Below are positions 14,743-22,359 of a DNA stretch of 25,029 bases, piece by piece. Under the pieces are notes generated by a model. That model did not search any database. It saw only the letters and a program-made list of their open reading frames with translations, and was not told the DNA's origin. The position numbers were made by a program, and so were the translations under genes. This DNA comes from RGIG464 sp045643185. GTDB taxonomy: Bacteria > Myxococcota_A > Bradymonadia > UBA4248. Where the stretch lies: positions 1 to 25,029 of the forward strand of contig JAZUKH010000106.1 in NCBI GenBank assembly GCA_045643185.1, given 5' to 3'. Positions within the stretch are counted from its first letter, which is position 1. Each line of letters opens with the position of its first letter.

Positions 14743-15999
14743 ATGAAGAAGTGTCCTAATTGTAAAAAAGCAATACCTGTTGGCGCACGACGTTGCGTTC
14801 ATTGCCGTACTTTGGTGACCGAAGAAGGAGAGCAGGGCTCGACTTCAATGGGGGTGGGCGCAAGAGACAGCTCAAGAGAATTTGATTTGGATCGTAATTC
14901 CACGTCGTTAGGCCGTCCGGGTGGAAGCGCAAACAGTGGCTTTAATGGAATTCCTGATTTCGGACGGAATTCTTCTAACGATGCTCCGCATCATACGATG
15001 TTGGGTCTTGGCCCCATCGCTGCTGCATCGGCCTCTAATAAGCGTAATCCGCTTGATATGGATAAGGTTCCCGTCAATCACACGATGGCAGGTATGCCCT
15101 GCATCGGTGCGAATATGACTCAGAACCAGGCGAATGAAATTGGCCGCGTTATGCAGAAAGACGAACCCGTCAAACCGGTCGCCGTCACTGCGCCAAAAGA
15201 GCCCGTCATTCCTGCGCCCAAAGTGGATGAGGATGACCCACTCGCCGGTCTCGCTGGCGTCTCCGCTGCGCCGGTGCCTTCCTCGCTCGTCGATGAAGAA
15301 TTCATCGATCTTACCGCTAAGTTGTTCGGGGATGATTTCGCTTCCATCGGAAACGAGGTCGCCGAAGAAGTCGATGATGGCTGGGATTTCGACTTCGACC
15401 CCGTGCCGAAGAACGATGACGACGATATTGATGATCATGCAAACGACAATGTTACGCTCAAAGCTGAAATTACTCCCGAAATGAAAGCTCAGCTCGAAGC
15501 GGTCGTCAAAAAAGATATTCAGCCCATCAAAAAAGAAGAACCAAAAAAAGAAGACGTCAAACCGGTCGAAGAACCCAAAAATGAAGAAAAACCGGTTGTT
15601 GATGACAAGAAAGAGGATGAAAAATCGACTGCCATCGTGAAAAAATCGAGTTCGGCAATCGACAAGATCGCAATGGTCGTCGCGATCATTGCTGGTATCC
15701 TCGCTGTCGCATGGATCGCCTGTAAACCTGCTGAGGCTGCACTCGGCGCTGAGATCCCGCTCCTCGCGGTCTCTGCCGTTGCGCTCATCTTTGACGTCAT
15801 TTCGTCAAAACTCGTCAGCAAGATCGGTTCCTATGGCATGCTCGCCGGCTTCGTCATCTTCGCCGTCGCGATCTTCGCTGTGATGAGCTCATCCGCAATG
15901 ATGGCCGATCCTGCTGCCGGTACCGCCAAAATGATCCTGACGATCTCCGCCATCGGTCAGCTCGTATGCGCTTTCCTCTATTTCAATCGCAAAAATTAA
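14743..15999 (+). CDS. Zinc-ribbon protein with four C-terminal membrane helices
   Basis: A 418-residue protein of no recognised family. A zinc ribbon opens it (CPNC at 4-7 and CVHC at 18-21). A disordered, acidic region follows, with Asp/Glu clusters (WDFDFDPVPKNDDDDID) and then a Lys/Glu/Pro stretch near residues 255-295. The last 115 residues hold four hydrophobic segments, starting with IAMVVAIIAGILAVAWIA and ending with ILTISAIGQLVCAFLYF. Start 14743 fits a GAGGT ribosome-binding site. The upstream in-frame TTG at 14668 falls in the candidate promoter. The next gene overlaps its last 34 bp, and mrdA and rodA follow, so a role near the elongasome or in envelope sensing is possible but is inference. 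Confidence 0.8.
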   Translation: MKKCPNCKKAIPVGARRCVHCRTLVTEEGEQGSTSMGVGARDSSREFDLDRNSTSLGRPGGSANSGFNGIPDFGRNSSNDAPHHTMLGLGPIAAASASNKRNPLDMDKVPVNHTMAGMPCIGANMTQNQANEIGRVMQKDEPVKPVAVTAPKEPVIPAPKVDEDDPLAGLAGVSAAPVPSSLVDEEFIDLTAKLFGDDFASIGNEVAEEVDDGWDFDFDPVPKNDDDDIDDHANDNVTLKAEITPEMKAQLEAVVKKDIQPIKKEEPKKEDVKPVEEPKNEEKPVVDDKKEDEKSTAIVKKSSSAIDKIAMVVAIIAGILAVAWIACKPAEAALGAEIPLLAVSAVALIFDVISSKLVSKIGSYGMLAGFVIFAVAIFAVMSSSAMMADPAAGTAKMILTISAIGQLVCAFLYFNRKN

Positions 16000-16553
16000 T
16001 TCTCACGTCCATCCTGAGCGTAGGCTTACTTCCCTTCTCAACCTTCGCTTGCGCTCAGGATGCAGACGCACCACAGATCGACGCTGAGTCGCTCAGCACC
16101 TTGCCGCCACCCGATTATGTCGTTCCACCTCCCAGAACGATCACGGCGGATCTGCCTCAAAAAAATCCTGAAAAAGTCGTCGACATCTTCTGGCATGACG
16201 ATGAAAATCACGTTTGCGTCGATACCTTCAAGCTTTCGTTGTCTCGAAGCACGATCATTAGGAATACCACCGTCTCGGCTCGCGTTCGTATTTCACGAAA
16301 ATGTGATGATCGCACAAAAAACGCGCCCGCGCCGCTCGCTGCGACCATGACGACTCGGTCTGGCCAAAAATCGGGGCCCTCCGAAACGTTAAATCAACCC
16401 GGTGTCGCTTTCGCCTACTCGCTCGCTTTTCCTACGGCCGGGGCTTGGCAGCTCACCGTCGTCGTTAAATACGAAAATAACGAAAATTATACCGTGACTG
16501 TGCCCGTCCACGTACTCGCTGAACCGCCTGTTGCGGTTCAGAACGAGGAATAG
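15966..16553 (+). CDS. Exported protein, possibly YtkA/FixH-like fold
   Basis: A 195-residue protein with a signal peptide (basic start, hydrophobic ILTSILSVGLLPFSTFA, probable cleavage near FACA/QD), so likely periplasmic. The mature chain has a Pro-rich stretch (about 46-57) and a beta-sandwich-like part. PTAGAWQLTVVVKYE is the kind of ending seen in YtkA/FixH-like domains. The family call is tentative. Its ATG lies 34 bp inside the preceding gene and its stop is 4 bp before the mrdA ATG, so the three are translated together. No strong ribosome-binding site is seen. Confidence 0.7.
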   Translation: MRFPLFQSQKLILTSILSVGLLPFSTFACAQDADAPQIDAESLSTLPPPDYVVPPPRTITADLPQKNPEKVVDIFWHDDENHVCVDTFKLSLSRSTIIRNTTVSARVRISRKCDDRTKNAPAPLAATMTTRSGQKSGPSETLNQPGVAFAYSLAFPTAGAWQLTVVVKYENNENYTVTVPVHVLAEPPVAVQNEE

Positions 16554-16557
16554 CTCG

Positions 16558-18462
16558 ATGTTCTTTACACGGCCTCCCGAAAATACGACGCCGACTGAAG
16601 CGCGAAATGAACCGAAAGACTATGCTACCTCGTTCCGAGTGCTCCGTATCGTCTTTGCGATCGCGTTTTGCCTGCTCGTTGGCCGTTTTTGGTATCTACA
16701 GGTCGTTGAAAATGAACACTACGCTCAGTTGGCGTTCAATAATTTCATTAAACGACGCGTTATTCCCGCTGAACGTGGACAGATCTTTGACGCCAAACGT
16801 CGTCCCGTCGCACTTAATCGCCCGTCCTACGACGTTTCATTGACGCCCGCTTTCTTCACCGATGCTAAGGAAGATCCCGAGGTGCGCGACGCCCGTCTCA
16901 AAAAACTCGCCACCTACCTCTCGCTCTCCGATGCCGATACCGAAAAACTCATTCATCGCGTCATCAACGTGAAACCAGCCGACCGCTTCGCGCCCATACC
17001 CGTCAAATCCGGTATCACGCGCGATCAAATGGCGCTTGTCGAAACCAATTCGCTCGAACTCCACGGCGTGGAGATCATCCCAAATTCGACCCGTTATTAC
17101 CCCTATAACGAACTCGCCTCGCACCTCATCGGTTACGTTAACCAGATCAACGATAACGAACTTAAAAAACTTAATATGTTCGGCTATCGACTCGGCGATG
17201 TGACAGGGCGTATGGGCATTGAACGCACCTACGAACCCATGTTGCGTGGCGCGAATGGCTTGCAGGCCAGTGTCGTCAACGCCAAAGGCATGCCTCAGAC
17301 GGATCGCGACTCGGTCGCGCTCATGAAAAACTGGAAGGATGTCGCCCCCATTTCAGGCAAAAACATCATTTTGACCATCGACATGGACTTGCAGGCGATC
17401 CTTAAACACGCTCTGCGCAATTACGAGACAGGCTCGATCGTCGTCGTCGATGTAAAGACTGGTAAGATCCTGGGCATGGCTTCGACGCCGACTTTTAATC
17501 CCAATAGCTGGTCCGGCCGACTCAGTCGAGATGAACATATCCTGAACGATAACAACCCTTACAAGCCTATGCTCGACAAGTCGCTGCTCTCGTTCTTTCC
17601 CGGGTCGATCTACAAAGTCGTGACGGCTGCCGCCGCGCTCGAAGAAGGCCTTATGACGCCACAGGATACACTCAACTGTCCTGGTTATTACGAATACGGT
17701 AAGCAGCGTCGTCGATTCCACTGCTGGAAACACTCTGGACACGGTGCCGTCACGGTTACCGAAGCGATCGCTTCCAGTTGTGACGTTTATTTCTACAAAG
17801 TCGGCGAAAAACTCGGCATTGATACGCTCGCAGACTACGCCAAAATGTTCGGTTTTGGCGTCAAGACCGGTATCGGCATCAATAACGAGTCATCGGGCGT
17901 CGTGCCGACACGCGAGTGGCATAACAAACAGTCCAAAGAAGGCTTCCAGGGCGGGTTTACGCTCTCCACCTCTATTGGTCAGGGCGACGTCAAGGTCACG
18001 CCGCTTCAGATCGCCATGGCATACGCAGCCATCGCAAACGGCGGAACGCTGTATTATCCGCAGATCATCGATCATATCGAGACGGCTGATGGCACGACGA
18101 TCTTTAATTACCCACCGCGCGTGCGCTCGCAGCTCCCGTTTAAGCCCGAGACGCTCAAGGTCATTAAGTCGGGACTCGACATGGTCGTCAACTCCGAAGT
18201 CGGTACGGCTTACGCCTATCGTCTGCCGAACATCAGTGCCGCAGGAAAGACCGGGTCGGCACAGGTTATTTCACGTCGTGTGTCCAGTAACGCCGTCGAG
18301 TTCAAATATCGTGACCACGCCTGGTTCGCTGCTTTCGCACCGATCGATGATCCTCAGATCGCCGTCGCTGTTTTTCTCGAACACGGCGGGTCAGGTTCGT
18401 CTAACGCTGGTCCCGTCGTCATGGAAGTCTTTGACGGCTATTTTCGAGAGATCGCACCATGA
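16558..18462 (+). CDS. mrdA: Penicillin-binding protein 2, elongasome transpeptidase
   Basis: DD-transpeptidase that crosslinks peptidoglycan during lateral growth, working with RodA. The 634-residue protein has one N-terminal membrane helix (about 30-48), a dimerisation/pedestal domain that starts around FIKRRVIPAERGQIFD, and a transpeptidase domain. Catalytic motifs are SIYK (nucleophile Ser 350, Lys 353), SCD (407-409, the SxD form typical of PBP2) and KTGSAQ (564-569). The start at 16558 follows GAGGA and is preferred to TTG 16531, which would overlap the upstream gene. The stop overlaps the rodA start by 4 bp. Confidence 0.95.
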   Translation: MFFTRPPENTTPTEARNEPKDYATSFRVLRIVFAIAFCLLVGRFWYLQVVENEHYAQLAFNNFIKRRVIPAERGQIFDAKRRPVALNRPSYDVSLTPAFFTDAKEDPEVRDARLKKLATYLSLSDADTEKLIHRVINVKPADRFAPIPVKSGITRDQMALVETNSLELHGVEIIPNSTRYYPYNELASHLIGYVNQINDNELKKLNMFGYRLGDVTGRMGIERTYEPMLRGANGLQASVVNAKGMPQTDRDSVALMKNWKDVAPISGKNIILTIDMDLQAILKHALRNYETGSIVVVDVKTGKILGMASTPTFNPNSWSGRLSRDEHILNDNNPYKPMLDKSLLSFFPGSIYKVVTAAAALEEGLMTPQDTLNCPGYYEYGKQRRRFHCWKHSGHGAVTVTEAIASSCDVYFYKVGEKLGIDTLADYAKMFGFGVKTGIGINNESSGVVPTREWHNKQSKEGFQGGFTLSTSIGQGDVKVTPLQIAMAYAAIANGGTLYYPQIIDHIETADGTTIFNYPPRVRSQLPFKPETLKVIKSGLDMVVNSEVGTAYAYRLPNISAAGKTGSAQVISRRVSSNAVEFKYRDHAWFAAFAPIDDPQIAVAVFLEHGGSGSSNAGPVVMEVFDGYFREIAP

Positions 18463-19577
18463 AAATTACGACCAAACCATTCAAAAATTTCGCGCTCTCG
18501 TTCGACTGGATCCTGCTCATCATCGTGCTCGTCATCGCGGCCATTGGTATCATCAACCTCACGAGTATCGCGAATATTTTGCCCAAACCTTTGCATAACA
18601 TGCAAATGCTGTGGCTCGGCATGGGCTTCATTTTTATTGCGCTTCCCGTCGCGTCCATCGATTACCGACACTACGCCCGTTTTGCGAACATCATTTATGG
18701 CGTCGGCATCGCGTTCCTTATCATCGTTCTCATTTTCGGAACTGAGTTCAATAACTCAAAACGCTGGCTAAACATGGGCTTTTTCCACATGCAGCCGTCC
18801 GAACTCATGAAGGTTGCCATGGTCATCTTTTTGGCCAAATACTTTTCGGAGCACGAACACCGTCAGCACTACAACCTTAAGCGCCTTTTGCCCGTCTTTG
18901 CGTCCATCTTTTTGCCGATGTTCCTCATCTTTTTGGAACCCGACCTGGGCACGGCTCTGCTCATTGGACTCGTTGCCGCGATCATGACGCTCTTTGAAGG
19001 CGTCAAAAAGAAAACGATCGTGGCACTCTGCGTCATGATGATCGCCGCCGCACCGGCTGCCTGGATGTGTATGCACGATTACCAGCGTTCGCGCGTTCTC
19101 ACCTTTTTGCAGATCGAAGAAGATCCCTACGGCAGTGACTGGCAGGTCAAAAACTCACTTATCGCCGTCGGCGCGGGCGGGCTTACCGGACGCGGTTATG
19201 GTCAGTCCACACAGGTTCAAAAAGGTTTCGTTCCAGAACCCGAAAACGACTTTGCACTCGCGAACTGGGCTGAAGAATACGGCTTTGTTGGCGTTTCTTT
19301 CCTGCTTTTCATGTATTTTTGCCTTCTGCTCTGGGCACTTTACATTGCGCGTACCTCACGTGATCGCTTTGGTATGTTCCTGGCCGTTGGGATTGCGACT
19401 ATCATCTTTTGGCAGGTCGTCGTGAATACTTCTATGGTCGTTAAGTGGGCCCCCGTCGTTGGCATCACGCTTCCGCTCATTTCCTACGGCGGTTCCTCCG
19501 TCCTTTGTATGATGCTTTGCATCGGTATTCTCATGAATGTATCTATGCGCCGTCACATGCTCAGTAATAAAGGATAA
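18459..19577 (+). CDS. rodA: Rod-shape peptidoglycan glycosyltransferase RodA
   Basis: SEDS-family polymerase that elongates glycan strands from lipid II. The 372-residue protein has about ten membrane helices. Family landmarks are SKRWLNMGFFHMQPSELMK, EPDLGTALL, the extracellular loop QVKNSLIAVGAGGLTGRGYG...FVPEPENDF, and the final GITLPLISYGGSS. The family's essential Asp lies in the PEPENDF loop. The start overlaps the mrdA stop (ATGA), the usual mrdA-rodA coupling. It belongs to RodA rather than FtsW by context. Confidence 0.95.
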   Translation: MKITTKPFKNFALSFDWILLIIVLVIAAIGIINLTSIANILPKPLHNMQMLWLGMGFIFIALPVASIDYRHYARFANIIYGVGIAFLIIVLIFGTEFNNSKRWLNMGFFHMQPSELMKVAMVIFLAKYFSEHEHRQHYNLKRLLPVFASIFLPMFLIFLEPDLGTALLIGLVAAIMTLFEGVKKKTIVALCVMMIAAAPAAWMCMHDYQRSRVLTFLQIEEDPYGSDWQVKNSLIAVGAGGLTGRGYGQSTQVQKGFVPEPENDFALANWAEEYGFVGVSFLLFMYFCLLLWALYIARTSRDRFGMFLAVGIATIIFWQVVVNTSMVVKWAPVVGITLPLISYGGSSVLCMMLCIGILMNVSMRRHMLSNKG

Positions 19578-19587
19578 TTCATGAATA

Positions 19588-19620
19588 TAAAAAAACCGGG
19601 GACGTGGCGCCCCCGGTTAA
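19588..19620 (-). terminator. Terminator between rodA and tyrS
   Basis: AACCGGGG (19594-19601) pairs with CCCCGGTT (19611-19618). Seven A precede it on the plus strand, so the tyrS transcript on the minus strand ends in a U-run. It is less effective for rodA, whose side ends in TTAAAAT. Confidence 0.8.
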
Positions 19621-19645
19621 AATAATCAACGATATATATAATTAA

Positions 19646-20863
19646 TTATGCGTTGATATAGGCTTTATGGAAGACCTTTTTACCTTTTTTGATAATGACG
19701 CCGTTTTTGAGGTCATCGAGTGAGAAGGTACGGGCGAAGTCATCGGCTTTTTCATTATTGATGAACACGCCGCCCTGGTCGATGAGTCGGCGAGCTTCGC
19801 CTTTGCTCTTGCAGAGCTTGCAGGTGACGAGCAGCGTCGCAAGGTCGATGCCGGCTTGATCGGCGCTCAACTCAGTGCTGGGCATATTGGATTCGTCGAT
19901 GGCGCCGCTGAAGAGCGCGCGTGCGGTGGCCTGAGCCTTGTCAGCTTCTTCTTTACCGTGAACGAGCGCAGTGAGTTCGTAGGCCAGGATTTCTTTTTTC
20001 TCGTTAATACGTTCGTCGCTCCAGGTATCCATGTCAGCGATCTGGTCGAGCGTCAGGAAGGTGAGCATACGCAGGCATTTCATGACATCGGCGTCGTCGA
20101 CGTTGCGCCAGTACTGGTAGAAATCGAACGGCGACGTTTTGGCGGGATCGAGCCAGACAGCGCCTTTGGCGGTCTTGCCCATCTTCTTGCCTTCGCTGTT
20201 GAGCAAAAGCGTGATGGTCATCGAGAAGGCATCGTGGCCGACTTTCTTGCGGATGAGTTCTGAACCAGCGAGCATGTTGGACCACTGGTCGTCGCCACCG
20301 AACTGCATATTGACGCCGTAGGTCTTGTGCAGGTGCAAAAAGTCGTAGGCCTGCATGATCATGTAGTTGAATTCCAGGAAGCTCAGGCCGCGTTCCATGC
20401 GCTGTTTGTAGCATTCGGCGCGAAGCATGTTGTTGACCGAGAAGCAAGCGCCTACGTCGCGCAATAATTCGATATAGTTCAGGTTGAGGAGCCAGTCCGC
20501 GTTGTTGACCATGATGGCTTTGTCTTCGCCGAATTCGATGAAGCGTTCCATCTGTTTCTTGAAGCAGGCGCAGTTGTGGTCGATGACTTCTTTGGTCATC
20601 ATGGAGCGCATGTCGGTACGACCCGAGGGATCGCCAATGTGGGCTGTGCCGCCGCCGATCAAAACAACGGGTTTGTTGCCGGCCATTTGCAAGCGTTTCA
20701 TCAGGCAGAGCGCCATAAAGTGGCCTACGTGAAGCGAGTCAGCCGTGGGGTCAAAACCAATATAAAAGCGGGCGCCGCCTTTGTTCACGAGTTCACGGAT
20801 CTCGGCTTCGTCGGTCACTTGTGCAATCAGGCCGCGAGCCTGAAGTTCTTCGTAAATACCCAA
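19646..20863 (-). CDS. tyrS: Tyrosyl-tRNA synthetase
   Basis: Class I aminoacyl-tRNA synthetase that charges tRNA-Tyr. At 405 residues it is the usual bacterial length. HVGH (45-48) is the HIGH motif, GGDDQWSNMLAGSELIRK lies at about 189-206 and KMGKT (227-231) is the KMSKS equivalent. A C-terminal S4 RNA-binding domain covers about 335-400 (CKSKGEARRLIDQGGVFINN). The start is a TTG at 20863 with GGAG seven bases upstream; no ATG fits better. The unusual start codon may lower expression. It is transcribed alone, with its own terminator, and converges on rodA. Confidence 0.97.
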   Translation of the reverse strand: MGIYEELQARGLIAQVTDEAEIRELVNKGGARFYIGFDPTADSLHVGHFMALCLMKRLQMAGNKPVVLIGGGTAHIGDPSGRTDMRSMMTKEVIDHNCACFKKQMERFIEFGEDKAIMVNNADWLLNLNYIELLRDVGACFSVNNMLRAECYKQRMERGLSFLEFNYMIMQAYDFLHLHKTYGVNMQFGGDDQWSNMLAGSELIRKKVGHDAFSMTITLLLNSEGKKMGKTAKGAVWLDPAKTSPFDFYQYWRNVDDADVMKCLRMLTFLTLDQIADMDTWSDERINEKKEILAYELTALVHGKEEADKAQATARALFSGAIDESNMPSTELSADQAGIDLATLLVTCKLCKSKGEARRLIDQGGVFINNEKADDFARTFSLDDLKNGVIIKKGKKVFHKAYINA

Positions 20864-20914
20864 TTTGTGTCTCCAATTGTAAGTAAGGGGTATGCAATCG
20901 TTTCGTTTTTTTGG

Positions 20915-20982
20915 GGGGGAAGTCTCCCCCTACGCGGCTATTTCTTACGAAATACGCCGCTACCCTCTCGTCTGGCAGAGCC
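20915..20982 (-). repeat. Family A intergenic hairpin element, copy 3
   Basis: A G5/C5 hairpin, then GCGGCTATTTC paired with GAAATACGCCGC with one unpaired G, then a CTGGCAGAGCC tail. It lies between the divergent tyrS and XRE genes, 50 bp upstream of tyrS. The rest of this 367-bp gap (20864-21230) holds an AT-rich part with the XRE promoter and operator candidates. Confidence 0.8.
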
Positions 20983-21171
20983 AGTAACGTCACTTTTTAT
21001 CTTCTTGACGTCGTTGATATTATGCATCCCATGTGATTCTAACGACTTGTTTGTCCCTTCCCCGTCCAGTCACTCGCCTGACGCGTGAATAAGGACCAGA
21101 ACTCATTAAAATACCATAAATCTTGCGTAATTTGAACAAAAGGCGCAAAACGCGTTTTATTCGCTGAAAGT

Positions 21172-21194
21172 GATAAATTTTGGCGAATTTTATC
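21172..21194. promoter_or_regulatory. Candidate operator palindrome upstream of the XRE gene
   Basis: GATAAATTT and AATTTTATC are inverted around TGGCG with one mismatch in nine. The site covers the candidate -35 of the XRE gene, a common layout for autoregulation by such repressors. The binding protein is inferred. Confidence 0.45.
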
Positions 21195-21208
21195 TATATT
21201 TGATTATA
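21180..21208 (+). promoter_or_regulatory. Candidate promoter of the XRE gene
   Basis: TTGGCG (21180-21185) and ATTATA (21203-21208) are 17 bp apart. Transcription would begin about 16 nt before ATG 21231, leaving a very short leader with no Shine-Dalgarno sequence. Confidence 0.45.
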
Positions 21209-21230
21209 TCGGCGTGATTGTTTTCGACGT

Positions 21231-22067
21231 ATGAAGAGCAAAGACCAGGAAGATAAAGAGCTTGCGGAGGCGATAGGCAAGCGTATTACGGAGCTTCGCA
21301 AGGCGAACCTGCTTTCTCAGGTGGCTTTGGCTGAGCGCGTGGGCATTCGTCAGGCGCCTTTAAGCAACATTGAGCAGGGCAAGTGTCTTCCTTCGACGCC
21401 GGTTTTGATCGGTCTGGCTCAGGCACTGGGTGCCTCGGTGGACGAAATTTTGGGCATGGGCACGGCCGAAATGACTTTACGCGCCACCGATCCCGCCATT
21501 TATATTTGCGGTGACGTCGCGTGCGAATCCGTCGCGGCGGAGGCTCTGCGAACGGCTGTCGCGCATTCGATTCGACCCATGGGCTTTGAGTTGACGAACT
21601 CTGTGGCCGAAGATGTGGCGTCCGCCATACGTCGTGCGCTCGGCATGGAAGGCGTGATCCACCTCGATCTGCAGGCACATCTGTGTTGGGAAGGCTTTTC
21701 AGTGGTTGAAATGACCATGGACGCCCCGTTCGCCCTTTATACGAATTCTGATGCGACTCGGGCTGTTCTGGTGCTCTCCAGTGCTTTATCCGAAAACGAG
21801 CGCTCTTTTGCTCTGGCCACGGCTTTGGCGCGACTCGCCATCGCTGCCCGCGATGTTTTGATGCACGAAAAGATCGAGACACTTCAAAACGCTAAGGAGC
21901 GCGTCGCGACTTCTATTGCACTCGCCTTTTTAATGCCAAACACCTTGGTATCCCGCTACATCGCTTATCATGGCATGCCCAGTGAGGCTTCTTATCCAAA
22001 AATGGCTGAGACCTTTCATGTCTCGGTCGACCGCCTCAAACAACGTTTGACCCTCTTGGGCATGTAA
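21231..22067 (+). CDS. XRE-family regulator with degenerate IrrE-like domain
   Basis: A 278-residue predicted DNA-binding protein. Residues about 12-70 are an XRE helix-turn-helix (ITELRKANLLSQVALAERVG...LSNIEQGK). Residues about 115-278 resemble the ImmA/IrrE (DUF955) domain: ENERSFALATALARLAI (188-204) sits where the family has a run like ERRRFTLAHELGH. ERVATSIALAFLMP (223-236) matches the following helix, and FHVSVDRLKQRLTLLGM matches the family's C-terminal segment. The zinc-binding HExxH is lost (TALAR), so it should not be an active protease. It may instead sense a ligand. No ribosome-binding site precedes the ATG. A DnaA-box cluster begins 79 bp after its stop. Confidence 0.75.
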   Translation: MKSKDQEDKELAEAIGKRITELRKANLLSQVALAERVGIRQAPLSNIEQGKCLPSTPVLIGLAQALGASVDEILGMGTAEMTLRATDPAIYICGDVACESVAAEALRTAVAHSIRPMGFELTNSVAEDVASAIRRALGMEGVIHLDLQAHLCWEGFSVVEMTMDAPFALYTNSDATRAVLVLSSALSENERSFALATALARLAIAARDVLMHEKIETLQNAKERVATSIALAFLMPNTLVSRYIAYHGMPSEASYPKMAETFHVSVDRLKQRLTLLGM

Positions 22068-22070
22068 GTT

Positions 22071-22130
22071 GAGACGTGCAGTCCGCGCGTCTTCACTTGC
22101 ACGTGCGGTCCGCGCGTCTTCGCACGTCTC
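22071..22130 (+). repeat. Family B palindromes after the XRE gene
   Basis: One full 23-bp unit (22071-22093, arms GAGACGTGC and GCGCGTCTT) and one unit with a changed first arm (about 22099-22120) are followed by a truncated arm. The block starts 3 bp after the XRE stop and ends 16 bp before the first DnaA box. The plus strand carries the G-U version, as at 11512. Confidence 0.75.
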
Positions 22131-22145
22131 CACAGAGGAATGACC

Positions 22146-22323
22146 TGTGGATAACTTTGTGGATAATTAAGCCATCCCTGTGGAAAAACACGTCAAATTT
22201 GTGGATAATCATGGCGTGCATCGTTTTTTAACCACGTGATTTGGTGCGACATCTGAGAGATCTGTTCAGTTGTTTTTCAAAGCTGTGGAGAACGGTGGAA
22301 ACTTGTGGATAACTTGTGGATAA
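22146..22323. other. Cluster of DnaA boxes, candidate oriC or DnaA-binding locus
   Basis: Five perfect copies of TGTGGATAA, the complement of the DnaA box TTATCCACA, lie at 22146-22154, 22158-22166, 22200-22208, 22304-22312 and 22315-22323. Near matches are TGTGGAAAA (22179-22187) and TGTGGAGAA (22284-22292). All seven have the same orientation. Start-to-start distances are 12, 21, 21, 84, 20 and 11 bp, close to whole helical turns. The stretch has no gene. No clear AT-rich unwinding element or dnaA gene is seen here, so an origin is likely but not proven. A DnaA-titration or DnaA-regulated site is the alternative. Confidence 0.7.
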
Positions 22324-22359
22324 GTGCCGTGGATGATTGGAAAACGGCTTGGAGATTAT

